A stretch of 49,054 nucleotides of DNA. Source: CAYNFR01 sp964396595 (lineage in GTDB: Bacteria > Bacteroidota > Bacteroidia > Chitinophagales > Saprospiraceae). Positions 8,206 to 17,600 of the stretch are shown here, piece by piece; positions within the stretch are counted from its first letter, which is position 1; every line of letters begins with the position of its first letter. The notes beneath the pieces were generated by a model. The model was given only the letters and a program-made list of their open reading frames with translations, searched no databases and was not told the origin of the DNA. The translations under genes were made by a program, and so were the position numbers. The stretch lies in contig CAYNFR010000026.1 in NCBI GenBank assembly GCA_964396595.1, forward strand, positions 1 through 49,054, in the 5' to 3' direction.

Positions 8206-9291
8206 ATGATGATTCATTTTGTTTACAAGTGTGTTAATTGTAATTTTGTCCCAAAGTCCACCGCACATTTGAATCCGCATTTAGACCCCAACGCTTCACA
8301 GTTTTCAACAGATGAGAGGCAAATAGAAAGAGCCTTAAGGCCTAAGGATCTCACTGAGTTTCATGGCCAGTCCAAGATAGTTGATAATTTGAAAGTATTC
8401 ATACAAGCAGCCAAACTTCGTGGTGACGCCTTGGATCATGTGCTTCTTCACGGGCCTCCCGGACTGGGGAAAACCACACTATCGCATATCATTTCTACTG
8501 AGCTCGGATCATCATTAAAGATGACTTCAGGGCCGGTTTTGGAAAAGCCAGGTGACCTCGCCGGAATTTTGACCAACCTTCAAGTCGGTGATGTCTTGTT
8601 TATAGATGAAATACATCGACTCAATAACATTGTCGAAGAATATCTATATTCAGCAATGGAAGACTATCGAATTGATATCATGATAGATAGTGGACCCAAT
8701 GCCCGCTCAATACAGCTCAATATTAACCCGTTCACCCTTATCGGAGCGACGACACGCATGGGCTTACTTACGCCTCCGTTGAGAGCCCGATTTGGCATAT
8801 CCTGTCATCTGGACTATTATGATGTTAAAACCTTACAACGGATAATTCACAGAAGCGCTGATCTATTACAAATAGAAATCAATCCCGAAGGGGCTCATGA
8901 AATAGCAAGGCGCAGCAGAGGAACTCCGCGCATTGCCAATGCGCTGTTAAGAAGAGTAAGGGACTTCGCACAAGTAAAAGGTACCGGTATAATAGATCTC
9001 TCTATCAGTAGGATAGCACTTGCAGCACTCGATGTGGATGAACTAGGTCTGGACGAAATGGATAATCGAATACTGAGTGTGCTGATAGAGAAGTTTAAAG
9101 GCGGACCGACAGGCATCAGTACAATAGCAACAGCAGTAGGAGAGGAGGCAGGCACAATCGAAGAGGTGTATGAACCTTTTTTAATCATGGAAGGCTTCAT
9201 CCAACGAACTCAACGCGGCAGAATAGCAACAGAACGCGCTTATAAACACCTCAATATTATACCACCTACCTCAAGTGCGACCCTCTTTTAA
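8206..9291 (+). CDS. ruvB: Holliday junction branch migration ATPase RuvB
   Basis: Walker A GPPGLGKT (residues 83-90), Walker B-type DEIH (134-137), sensor segment GATTRMGLLTPPLRARFG and the C-terminal winged helix (GGPTGISTIATAVGEE) identify RuvB, the hexameric motor that drives Holliday junction migration with RuvA. The first ATG gives 361 residues. RuvB proteins in this phylum usually begin M-N-x-x-L-D-P, and here TTG-AAT-CCG at 8269 reads M-N-P-H-L-D-P (340 residues). The TTG may therefore be the true start; the 21 extra residues have no family match that I can see. The repeat array ends 25 bases upstream. Confidence 0.97.
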   Translation: MMIHFVYKCVNCNFVPKSTAHLNPHLDPNASQFSTDERQIERALRPKDLTEFHGQSKIVDNLKVFIQAAKLRGDALDHVLLHGPPGLGKTTLSHIISTELGSSLKMTSGPVLEKPGDLAGILTNLQVGDVLFIDEIHRLNNIVEEYLYSAMEDYRIDIMIDSGPNARSIQLNINPFTLIGATTRMGLLTPPLRARFGISCHLDYYDVKTLQRIIHRSADLLQIEINPEGAHEIARRSRGTPRIANALLRRVRDFAQVKGTGIIDLSISRIALAALDVDELGLDEMDNRILSVLIEKFKGGPTGISTIATAVGEEAGTIEEVYEPFLIMEGFIQRTQRGRIATERAYKHLNIIPPTSSATLF

Positions 9292-9299
9292 TCAGAAAT

Positions 9300-9620
9300 C
9301 TAGGCTTGAGCAGTAGGTGTGAAATTTAATGGCGGAAACTGGTTGCCGTGTCCTTTGTCCACAATGGCACCATTCTGAGATTCAAATTTGCCAATATTCT
9401 CGGCCAATGCCTTTAGAAATCGCTTGGCGTGCTCAGGAGTTAATACAATCCGTGATTTAACCTTGGCCTTCGGTACATTAGGCAGCATCCTTACGAAGTC
9501 GATAACAAATTCATTCTGCGAATGCGAGATGATCGCTAAATTAGAATATATCCCTTCTGCTATCTCTTCAGGTAGCTCTATGTTGATCTGATTCTGAGTA
9601 TTCTTCTTGTCGTCGGACAT
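9300..9620 (-). CDS. DUF3467 domain-containing protein
   Basis: A 106-residue protein containing INIELPEEIAEGIYSNLA, EFVIDFVRMLPN and SRIVLTPEHAKRFLKAL, the pattern of the DUF3467 family, small soluble proteins widespread in Bacteroidota and other phyla. Function is unknown. It converges with ruvB, with 8 bases between the two stop codons and no visible terminator. Confidence 0.85.
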   Translation of the reverse strand: MSDDKKNTQNQINIELPEEIAEGIYSNLAIISHSQNEFVIDFVRMLPNVPKAKVKSRIVLTPEHAKRFLKALAENIGKFESQNGAIVDKGHGNQFPPLNFTPTAQA

Positions 9621-9810
9621 GATTTTGACTTGTTTAGTGTGTAAGAATACAAATATGCAGCATATCTACTAATCTTTTGACCATTTTTTAACACTCAATT
9701 CGATCGTTTAGGATCGATGGTAAGTTGTTTGTTATCATCCTGTTACACATCTTTAAAAATATATATTAAAATAAATAGCAATATGTAAATCACTGTCAAA
9801 CATTAATTTA

Positions 9811-9818
9811 TACCTTTG
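9811..9818 (+). promoter_or_regulatory. -7 promoter box (TACCTTTG) for the small membrane protein genes
   Basis: Consensus TAnnTTTG 48 bases before the ATG at 9867. This supports real transcription of the 44-residue frame and its downstream neighbour. A -33 TTG is not clear. Confidence 0.5.
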
Positions 9819-9866
9819 GTGCGAGATTTGTACGACTTGATTTGAATAATAGAATATTTCATACCC

Positions 9867-10001
9867 ATGATAGAACCGATATTTAAGCACACCGACGTGA
9901 GTGCTCCGAGTGATTTAACTAACTCTTACAAACTTGAACTAGTAATGCTTACATTTATTGTTATCTTTGGACTATTAGGAATGATGCTATGCTTCATCTG
10001 A
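9867..10001 (+). CDS. 44-residue single-pass membrane protein, unknown
   Basis: A short frame, ATG at 9867 and TGA at 9999-10001. The first 22 residues are polar (MIEPIFKHTDVSAPSD...). The rest is one hydrophobic helix (LVMLTFIVIFGLLGMMLCF). It sits downstream of a consensus -7 box and 27 bases before the PspC-like gene, which supports it as a real small protein. I do not recognise a family. Chance occurrence cannot be excluded at this length. Confidence 0.45.
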   Translation: MIEPIFKHTDVSAPSDLTNSYKLELVMLTFIVIFGLLGMMLCFI

Positions 10002-10028
10002 TCTAGTGACAACCAATATAACAGTGTT

Positions 10029-10253
10029 ATGTCGAAAATTGAGGAGCTAAGAGCAGTATTAGAGCGATATGGCTACGGTGTATGCGAATACATCGGTCTT
10101 AAGATAGGGATCCCCACTGTCGTGGTACAGCGATATTTTATCTACAGTAGCTTTATAACCATAGGGTCTCCAATAATTTTCTACCTATTCATTGCTTTCT
10201 GGGTGAAAATACGTGATCATATCCGCGATGCCAAGTCCTATCTTATAGACTGA
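10029..10253 (+). CDS. PspC-like small membrane protein
   Basis: A 74-residue protein with GYGVCEYIGLKIGIPTVVV followed by a membrane segment (about 38-58, GSPIIFYLFIAFWVKIR). This is a divergent form of the PspC domain pattern (G-V-C-x-x-L/I followed by a helix pair). PspC proteins elsewhere act in envelope stress with PspA/PspB; no psp genes are nearby. The last 16 bases overlap the 3' end of the opposing DUF4159 gene. Confidence 0.65.
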   Translation: MSKIEELRAVLERYGYGVCEYIGLKIGIPTVVVQRYFIYSSFITIGSPIIFYLFIAFWVKIRDHIRDAKSYLID

Positions 10254-10939
10254 GCATTCAGATCGCCGAATACATAACTTATAATATTAGCCCCCATCTG
10301 CAATGCTTGCATACGCTTGTCAGGAGCGTTATTATGTACTTCAGGGTCTTCCCAGCCATCACCTAGATCTGTTTCGTAACTATAAAAACAGATAAGTCTA
10401 TCTTCCCAGATTAATCCAAAGCCCTGTGGCGGTAAGCCATCATGTTCATGAATCTTAGGGAGACCATTTTTAAAGGTGAAATACTGATTATATATGGGGT
10501 GGTTAAATGGAAGCTCGACAAAGTTGAGTTCTGGGAAAACCTTCTTCATGGCAGGTCGCACATAAGGATCCATGCCATAATTGTCATCTATATGTAAAAA
10601 CCCGCCAGCCAGCAGATAATTTCGCAAGTTACGTGCATCGGCATCCGAAAACACCACATTACCATGACCTGTCATGTGTACGAATGGATAATTGAAGATC
10701 TCTACACTTCCGGCATCTACTGTCGCATAATTAATGTCAAAATTAGTACTGAGGCGCTCGTTGCAGAATCTTGCCAGATTGGTCAATGAGGTAGGATTAG
10801 CATACCAATCACCTCCTCCTCCATACTTCAATAGAGCTAATTTTAGATTTGCCTTCGGCAATGACTCATCAGGCATGCTCACGAATGAAAGCATGCTCAG
10901 AATTATAGCTCCTACACTGATCCTCAATTGAAAATTCAT
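10238..10939 (-). CDS. DUF4159 domain-containing exported protein
   Basis: A 233-residue protein with a signal peptide (residues 1 to about 27) and the DUF4159 core: KYGGGGDWYANPTSL near the start, then FVHMTGHGNVVFSDADARNLR, GGFLHIDDNYGMDP and GFGLIWEDRLICFYSYE. The fold resembles a class-I glutamine-amidotransferase-like domain, but the function is unknown. DUF4159 proteins often occur near MoxR/Bat genes in this phylum; here it stands between a PspC-like gene and rsmE. Confidence 0.82.
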   Translation of the reverse strand: MNFQLRISVGAIILSMLSFVSMPDESLPKANLKLALLKYGGGGDWYANPTSLTNLARFCNERLSTNFDINYATVDAGSVEIFNYPFVHMTGHGNVVFSDADARNLRNYLLAGGFLHIDDNYGMDPYVRPAMKKVFPELNFVELPFNHPIYNQYFTFKNGLPKIHEHDGLPPQGFGLIWEDRLICFYSYETDLGDGWEDPEVHNNAPDKRMQALQMGANIISYVFGDLNAQSIR

Positions 10940-11017
10940 TGATTCATTTTTATCGTATCATCAAATGTAACGGTGATTCACAAGACATTATGATATTTAC
11001 TTACCGTCATATGTAAA

Positions 11018-11707
11018 TTATCGCACACAATAAGCAGTTGCCACGATGACAGCAGTCTCCGCCCGTAGTCTAGAATTACCCAAATTAACCTGTCTGAATC
11101 CATTCTGCTGAGCTAGCTCGATTTCTTTTTTGGTAAAATCTCCTTCGGGGCCGATGAGAACTAATGGGTGCTCAGAAAGGGGTATATCGAGCAGGTGGGC
11201 ATTTTCATCAGCAAAATGAGCCACCACCTGTGATTGAGTTTGCGAAAGACTTGAGTCAATGAATTGACTGAATGGCATCGGTATATGCAATGTAGGCAAA
11301 TGTACTTTTTGTGATTGTTTCATAGCGCTAATACAGATTTTATTGAAGCGTTCAGCATTCCATTTTACGCGTTCGCAGTTTTGGCTGACGAGCGGGTGAA
11401 TATTTCTCACCCCTATCTCAACTATTTTTTCGACCACCCATTCCATCCGCGAGGGATTTTTGAGAAGGCAGAAACCGATATCGGGATATTTGGTCGGTAG
11501 ATCTAGTGGAGTCGACTCGAGAATGTTGCATTGAATGTTAGATTTATTGATTTGTTCAATACTTGCTATATAGAGTTGGCCTGATCCATCAATGATCTCT
11601 ATCTTATCATTGATCTTGTGTCTAAGGACTTTTGCGCAATGCAGCGCCTCTTGATCCTCAAGATAAACTTTCATGTCCTGAACTTTGTGGGAGAAGAAAC
11701 GGTTCAT
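11018..11707 (-). CDS. rsmE: 16S rRNA m3U1498 methyltransferase RsmE
   Basis: A 229-residue protein with the SPOUT-type C-terminal knot: LIGPEGDFTKKEIELA, then LGNSRLRAETAVIVAT. The N-terminal PUA-like part has HCAKVLRHKINDKIEIIDGSG. Family length is about 235-245. RsmE methylates N3 of U1498 in 16S rRNA with S-adenosylmethionine. It is divergent from rseP, with back-to-back -7 boxes in the 92-base gap. Confidence 0.95.
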   Translation of the reverse strand: MNRFFSHKVQDMKVYLEDQEALHCAKVLRHKINDKIEIIDGSGQLYIASIEQINKSNIQCNILESTPLDLPTKYPDIGFCLLKNPSRMEWVVEKIVEIGVRNIHPLVSQNCERVKWNAERFNKICISAMKQSQKVHLPTLHIPMPFSQFIDSSLSQTQSQVVAHFADENAHLLDIPLSEHPLVLIGPEGDFTKKEIELAQQNGFRQVNLGNSRLRAETAVIVATAYCVR

Positions 11708-11733
11708 GCTTTCGTTATGACTAATTTATCATT

Positions 11734-11741
11734 CAAAGATA
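11734..11741 (-). promoter_or_regulatory. -7 promoter box (TATCTTTG) for rsmE
   Basis: The plus strand reads CAAAGATA, the reverse complement of TATCTTTG, 26 bases before the rsmE ATG. Only two bases separate it from the divergent rseP box. Confidence 0.5.
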
Positions 11742-11743
11742 TT

Positions 11744-11751
11744 TACCTTTG
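11744..11751 (+). promoter_or_regulatory. -7 promoter box (TACCTTTG) for rseP
   Basis: Consensus TAnnTTTG 48 bases upstream of the rseP ATG. No strong -33 TTG is seen. Confidence 0.5.
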
Positions 11752-11799
11752 GCGACTTGATTAAATGGGTCGTTTACCCTGATACACAAAGAACTATTT

Positions 11800-13131
11800 A
11801 TGGACTTATTAATAACGATCAGTCAATTTGTACTCAGTCTGAGTTTATTGATCATTCTGCACGAATGTGGACATTTTTTTCCTGCGCGCTGGTTTAACAC
11901 ACGTGTCGAAAAGTTCTATCTATTTTTTGATCCATGGTTTTCACTATTTAAGATTAAGCGCGGTGATACAGAGTACGGTATCGGATGGCTTCCGCTGGGT
12001 GGTTATGTCAAAATATCCGGAATGATAGATGAGAGTATGGACAAAGAGCAGATGAAAGGTTCAGTGCAGCCGTGGGAATTTAGAGCCAAACCGGCTTGGC
12101 AAAGATTAATTATCATGCTTGGAGGTGTGACGGTCAATTTTATCTTGGGTATTTTGCTTTTTGGAATGATCATGATGGTATGGGGGGAGCAGTATCTTAA
12201 AAGTAGCGATGCCAAATATGGTATTGCTGTAACGGATTTTGGTCGAGAGTTAGGCTTGGAGGATGGCGATCAGGTCATCAGTGTAGGAGGTAAAACAATG
12301 GAAATATTCGCCCCCGGACTAGTGGTAAAAGAAATAGTCATTAATGCAGCAGACAACATCCAAGTACTTCGCGAAGGCTCTACAGTTTCTCTATCGATCT
12401 CCAATGAACAGGCCTTAAATCTGGCTTCATTCGCCAATAAAGACAAAGACATATTCAATATCAGATTACCTATAACAGTCGCTCAGGTTCCCGTAGGAAC
12501 TAATGCGAGTAAGGCAGGCTTGATCAAGGATGACCGAATCATCGGAATTGCGAATATAGAGACAGCCTATTTTCATGAGTTTCAGCGCGTCGCAAGTGAA
12601 AATGCCGGAGCGACAGTACCTCTCCGAATCCTGCGGAATGACAGCCCTCAAGAAATCGAAATCGAAATAGGACAGGATGGCAAGCTGGGCTTCATGCCAT
12701 ACGGATACGACAAATATCTTCCCATTTATTCCGAAAAGCTGAGCTTATTTCCGGCGATGGTTCATGGATATAAGCAGAGTACGGGCTTCATAAATGATCA
12801 GGTGACGGCATTTGGCCAGATATTTAAAGGGCAGCGCAAAGCATCAGAATCGCTTGGCAGTTTTCTCTCGATCGGATCTATGTTTGGCAACGAATGGAGA
12901 TGGAGACATTTTTGGTTTATGACAGCGACGCTATCTGTACTATTGGCTTTTGTGAATCTGCTTCCTATCCCCGCTCTTGATGGCGGACATGTGGTTTTTC
13001 TGTTGTGGGAAGCGATTACAGGAATCAAGCCGAGCGAGAAAGTGCTGGAGTATTCTACGATAGCAGGGTTCGGGCTATTGATGGCGCTCATGGTCTATGC
13101 CCTCAAGCTTGATATATCGAGATTTTTCTAG
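11800..13131 (+). CDS. rseP: RIP-type zinc metalloprotease RseP (site-2 protease)
   Basis: A 443-residue inner-membrane protease. The zinc motif HECGH is at residues 21-25 in the first membrane helix. The second conserved motif, LLPIPALDGGH, lies near residue 390 and provides the third ligand. Two PDZ-like regions lie between (GLEDGDQVISVGG and AGLIKDDRIIGI). RseP cuts transmembrane anti-sigma factors and leftover signal peptides. It is followed by hscB after 15 bases. Confidence 0.94.
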   Translation: MDLLITISQFVLSLSLLIILHECGHFFPARWFNTRVEKFYLFFDPWFSLFKIKRGDTEYGIGWLPLGGYVKISGMIDESMDKEQMKGSVQPWEFRAKPAWQRLIIMLGGVTVNFILGILLFGMIMMVWGEQYLKSSDAKYGIAVTDFGRELGLEDGDQVISVGGKTMEIFAPGLVVKEIVINAADNIQVLREGSTVSLSISNEQALNLASFANKDKDIFNIRLPITVAQVPVGTNASKAGLIKDDRIIGIANIETAYFHEFQRVASENAGATVPLRILRNDSPQEIEIEIGQDGKLGFMPYGYDKYLPIYSEKLSLFPAMVHGYKQSTGFINDQVTAFGQIFKGQRKASESLGSFLSIGSMFGNEWRWRHFWFMTATLSVLLAFVNLLPIPALDGGHVVFLLWEAITGIKPSEKVLEYSTIAGFGLLMALMVYALKLDISRFF

Positions 13132-13146
13132 CTGATTGAATATAGG

Positions 13147-13662
13147 ATGAACTACTTTGAGCACTTTGGGCTGACGCCCAAGTTTTTTATTGATGAAGCA
13201 GCTTTACGGCTTGCATTCATCGAAAAAAGTAAAACCCTACATCCTGATTTTTACGGTCAGGCGGAAGAAGCCGTCAGAGATCAAATTCTCGAGCTCTCTA
13301 CGCTCAATAACGCAGCATACAAAGTGCTCCGGCATCTCCCTTCACGTATTGCATATATTCTCAGTATATATGACATCATGCCACCGGAAGGAGAAGCTAA
13401 AGTGCCTCAATCTTTTTTAATGGAAATGATGGACATCAACGAAATGTTGATGGAGATGGAATTCTCAGATGATCCGCAAGAGATAAAGCGTCAGATTTGT
13501 GTCCAAGTGGAGCAGATTGATTTAGATATATTTAAGGAGGCAGAGAGTGCCATGCACAAGTGGGATGCAGGAGATAAAAATAGGGATCACCTCTTTCAGA
13601 TTCTTAATTATCATCTGAAGTCTAAGTATTTGATGCGTGTCATGGAGCAAGTCACTGAGTGA
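13147..13662 (+). CDS. hscB: Fe-S cluster assembly J-domain co-chaperone HscB
   Basis: A 171-residue protein with the J-domain opening MNYFEHFGL, the HPD tripeptide at residues 32-34, and the C-terminal three-helix domain (FLMEMMDINEMLMEME) that binds the IscU scaffold. Length matches the family (about 170). HscB delivers IscU with nascent [2Fe-2S] to the Hsp70 HscA. No hscA or isc genes are adjacent; it sits behind rseP, so in this organism the partner is encoded elsewhere or is DnaK. Confidence 0.88.
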   Translation: MNYFEHFGLTPKFFIDEAALRLAFIEKSKTLHPDFYGQAEEAVRDQILELSTLNNAAYKVLRHLPSRIAYILSIYDIMPPEGEAKVPQSFLMEMMDINEMLMEMEFSDDPQEIKRQICVQVEQIDLDIFKEAESAMHKWDAGDKNRDHLFQILNYHLKSKYLMRVMEQVTE

Positions 13663-13758
13663 TTCCTGCGTTTCATAATGGCTTATGTCAGTCGTCAAGT
13701 TCAGATCCTAAAATTCTCATGCGGCAATATAAATCGTGTGTAATATCGAAGATATTTA

Positions 13759-13766
13759 TACATTTG
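13759..13766 (+). promoter_or_regulatory. -7 promoter box (TACATTTG) for tRNA-Leu
   Basis: Consensus box 35 bases upstream of the mature tRNA 5' end. Confidence 0.45.
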
Positions 13767-13801
13767 CCCATGCTTCACTACAGCACTAAGCTGTTAGTAA
13801 T

Positions 13802-13883
13802 GCCGATCTGGCGGAATTGGTAGACGCGCTGGATTCAAAATCCAGTTCCTTCGGGAGTGGGGGTTCGATTCCCCCGATCGGTA
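13802..13883 (+). tRNA. tRNA-Leu (anticodon CAA)
   Basis: The acceptor stem GCCGATC pairs with GATCGGT (first pair G-U), and the discriminator is A. The D-arm carries GGCGGAATTGGTAGACGC. The anticodon stem CTGGA/TCCAG holds the loop TTCAAAA, anticodon CAA at 13836-13838. A long class-II variable arm and the T-arm GGGGGTTCGATTCCCCC follow. CCA is not encoded. It decodes UUG. Confidence 0.97.
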
Positions 13884-13891
13884 CAATAAAT

Positions 13892-14509
13892 CTATATCTT
13901 CAGATAGTTGATTGTCATCTTTTTTGCGAGTTCTTGGGCAAGGACATATTGTTGTTCAGGCGTATGAGCTGTATTAAAGGCTATACTGAAAACCACCTTG
14001 TCCCCCAATCTCCAAAAGTATCTCGATGCCACTAGTGAGTATGAACCATCATCCCCAAACCCTTCAAACTTTAAAAACTTATCAGGAGCACCTTCGAGTG
14101 ACATCTCACCAATATCCCTCTTAGATGTAATCATTTGTGCTGCCCATGTGGGATATTCTTCTGCGAGTGGGTTGTGCATGACTTGCAGCAATATGCCGGC
14201 ACTTACCACTCTACTATCTTCAAATTTAAAGAAGCAAGAATTATGGCTCGGTTTAGGATCACGAGGTGAGCTATCCTTAATAGTTATCTCGTTGCCATTT
14301 ATGCCAAGAAGTGAGGCAATCTCTTCGACTGGCACGAGGTAACACGAACTTACCAGGTAGCTGCCTCTTTTAGAGAATATCTTATCTAAATCTGTGCCTT
14401 GACCTATCGGCTGACCGGGGGCGAAAGCATCGGCCTTTTTATTACAAGACTCCGTATTGCAACCTGATGTTACTAGGAGAATAAATACCATTGTTCGAAT
14501 TAAATTCAT
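13892..14509 (-). CDS. Predicted lipoprotein of unknown function
   Basis: A 205-residue protein with a lipoprotein signal (MNLIRTMVFILLVTSGC, lipobox LVTSGC at residues 12-17). The mature part begins NTESCNKKADAF and contains further cysteines around residues 22, 56 and 91. I do not recognise the domain. The segment from about 45 to 200 reads as one alpha/beta domain with a Trp-rich middle (TWAAQ, YFWRLGD). Its 3' end lies only 8 bases from the tRNA-Leu 3' end, on the opposite strand. It may form part of a unit with the Asp-box gene behind it, 133 bases away. Confidence 0.6.
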   Translation of the reverse strand: MNLIRTMVFILLVTSGCNTESCNKKADAFAPGQPIGQGTDLDKIFSKRGSYLVSSCYLVPVEEIASLLGINGNEITIKDSSPRDPKPSHNSCFFKFEDSRVVSAGILLQVMHNPLAEEYPTWAAQMITSKRDIGEMSLEGAPDKFLKFEGFGDDGSYSLVASRYFWRLGDKVVFSIAFNTAHTPEQQYVLAQELAKKMTINYLKI

Positions 14510-14642
14510 AGCATTGTATGGGCTAGATTGTTTAGTGATCAGGAGACAAAATTAGTTAAAAATCAAAATGCCATGTATATCCTTACCCATTAGCTCACGA
14601 TCTGTATGACATAATTATCATATTGATGAAGCCGAGACCATC

Positions 14643-17600
14643 TCAATCTTCAAATATCTTAAAATCAGTTTCGTTGATTTTGTTTTTGAACATTGGCCAG
14701 TCCGATTCGAAATATTTATCCACTTCCATTTTGACTTCTTCGTACATGCGCTTCGCTTTATCGAGTGCCAACTGCGCATTTGGGCTTGGAGAGCCATAAG
14801 AAGACATATAATATCGGCGGGCTGTACCAATGTAACCTGTCAGTATTTCAGGATTGCGCTGTATTCCCTTCAGATTGTCCCTGTTAAAGAACAATGCGTG
14901 AAGATCTTCTAATTTTTTGTTCTCGTCTGTAATGAGTTTGTTCAAGTCCTTTTGCAGATCTGAGCTCAGGGTTTCTGTGAGTTTCTGGACGATAGACATG
15001 GATTTTTTTGCGGCTTTTATTTTGTCATAAAGCTGGCGGCTTTGCTCTGTGAGATTATCTATCTCTTTCAGGGCGTTCTTTAGATCTGCGATATCTTGGG
15101 TACTTATATCTAATCGTGGATCCATACGGACTTCTACATTGATCGAGTCTGACATATCTCCGTATTTAATTAATGCTTTATATATGCCTGGCAAGGCAAG
15201 ATCTCCTCGCGGAGGGTCGCTGTCTTCTTTCCTATCCCTAGGGCTGGGGCCTTCGATGCCATCTGTTTCGAGCATCCATGCGATTCGATTAATGCCTTGA
15301 TCAGAAACTTCTCTGCTGAATCTTCTTATGGTGTCACCATTTTCACCAAGGATGGTAAAATGTATTTTCTCCTTTTTCTTATCACCTCCTTCATTGGGCT
15401 TTAGCCATAAAGTGAAGACGGCATTGGTGTTCTTATTATCTCCCTGAAACTCAGCCTGTCCGATGAATCTTATACCTTGGTAAGATCTCGACTGAGCGCG
15501 ATAAGCAGGCGATACAGAGGCTACCGCAAAGTCTCGCAGAGTAAAATTATCTGATGCCAGCTTTCTCATAAATCCTATGTCATCGATCACCCAGAATGCT
15601 CTGCCAAATGTGCCCATCACCAAATCACCAAATGTAGGCTGTATTTTCATATCCTGAATTTGTACATGTGGCAGATTTCCAACCCATTTATGCCAAGTCG
15701 AACCTCTGTTTATCGAAAAATAAAGACCGACATCTGTTCCTAAAAAAAGAAGTCTTGGTTCTTCCTTGTCTTGTACTATGCTAAGTGTAAAACTTGCTAC
15801 CTGGCTGTCGTTGACAATTCGCTTCCATGTTTTTCCCTTATCACGTGTGTGGTAGAGGTATGCCGACCAATCATTCTGTCGATAATTGTTAAGCACAACG
15901 AAGGCTTCATTTTCATCAGAAAGTGACCATTCGATTTGTGGAATCCACCCTCCTGAGGGTGCCTGAGGCAATAGTCTATATATATCTTGCCAAGTAGTTC
16001 CGCGATCAGTAGTGATCTGTAATCTTCCATCATCAGTTCCTACAAGAATCGTCTGAAAATCTGTAGGATGCGGAGCGATGGCGATAATCGTCGTATTGTT
16101 TTCTGCGCTCGTAGCATCAATAGTGAGACCACCACTGAGGTGTTGTTTTTGCTTAGTTGTATCATTCGTCGTAAGATCTCCGGAGAGAATTGTCCAAGAT
16201 TTTCCGCAGTCCGCACTATAGTGGACGAACTGGCTACCATAATAGAGTCCACAGGTATTTGTCGGATCTAGTGCAAGAGGAGCATTCCAATTAAAGCGAA
16301 GCTTGACATTGTCCGGATGCAACGGTTTAATAAATCGAGATACACCTGTTGTGCGATCGACTAGTCCAATATTTCCACCTTGAGACATGGCGTAAACGAG
16401 ATTGGGATCATCGGGCTTCGGTGTTACATCAAATCCATCTCCGAAGAATACTTCTTGCCAGTCATAATTGGTTATACCTCCGCTGCGAAGCACGAATCCT
16501 GGGCCTGCCCAAGAGCCATTGTCCTGCATACCACCGTAAACGTTATAGGGAAATTCATCATCTATACTCACATGGTAAAATTGGCCGACAGGCAGATTGT
16601 TGATGAATCGCCAGTTGTTGCCCATGTCATAAGATATATTGAGTCCACCATCATTGCCGTTAATCAGGAAATTAGGGTCGTGCGGGCTGATCCAGAAGGC
16701 ATGGTGATCCGGGTGTACATTATTGCCATAATCGGCTATCACCTTCCATGTTCGTCCGCCATCTGTGCTAGTGGACAAGTAGGTGTAAAGAGAATACAAT
16801 CTATCTTCATTGGATGGATCGACATATATTTCATGATAATAAAAAGGTCGGTCAGAAAGGTTTGGTCCAGAGGTGACCATAGACCAAGTAACACCGCCAT
16901 CTGTGGATTTATATAAGGCGTTATCCTTCGCTTCTACGAGCGCGTAAACATAGTTAGGATTACTGGTGCCGATAGCAAGCCCTATTCGACCCAATTCTCC
17001 TTTTGGGAGTCCGTCTGAGGCTTCTACACGTCGCCAGTTTTTGCCGCCATCATGGGTGATGTACAGACCTGAGCCCGGCCCTCCGGAGGTGAATGTCCAA
17101 GGCTTCCGGCTATGCTCGTACATTGCTACGATAAGTTTATTGGGGTTAGAAGGATCGATTACCATATCGCCGATACCCGTCTGGTCATTTACGTAAAGAA
17201 TTTTCGACCAGCTTTCACCGCCATCGGTAGTTTTAAAAAGTCCACGATCAGGAGACGCTCCCCATGCAGCTCCATGTGCACCTACATATACTACACCGTC
17301 ACGCGATTCATCGATGATTATGCGATGGATAGTCTTTGTATTTTTTAGGCCTTTGAAGGCCCAAGTTCTGCCACCATCAACTGACTTAAAGATGCCTGCA
17401 CCGCTATTTTGGCTGTTTCTTGGATTTCCTTCACCAGTCCCTACCCAAATTTCGCTGGGGTTGCGCTGATTGATCTTGATGGCACCGATGGCAATATTGG
17501 GTTGATCATCAAAAATAGGTTTCCAAGTAATTCCTCCATCTGTGGATAACCATACACCTCCTGATGCTGCTCCGACAAAAATTCGTTGCGGGTTAGATAA

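Noticed and set aside
13802..13883. tRNA-Leu as an integration (att) site
   Set aside because: No integrase gene and no repeat of the tRNA 3' end were seen nearby.
14618..14830. Minus-strand 70-codon frame at the end of the Asp-box gene
   Set aside because: It is an alternative frame of the Asp-box coding sequence with no independent support.
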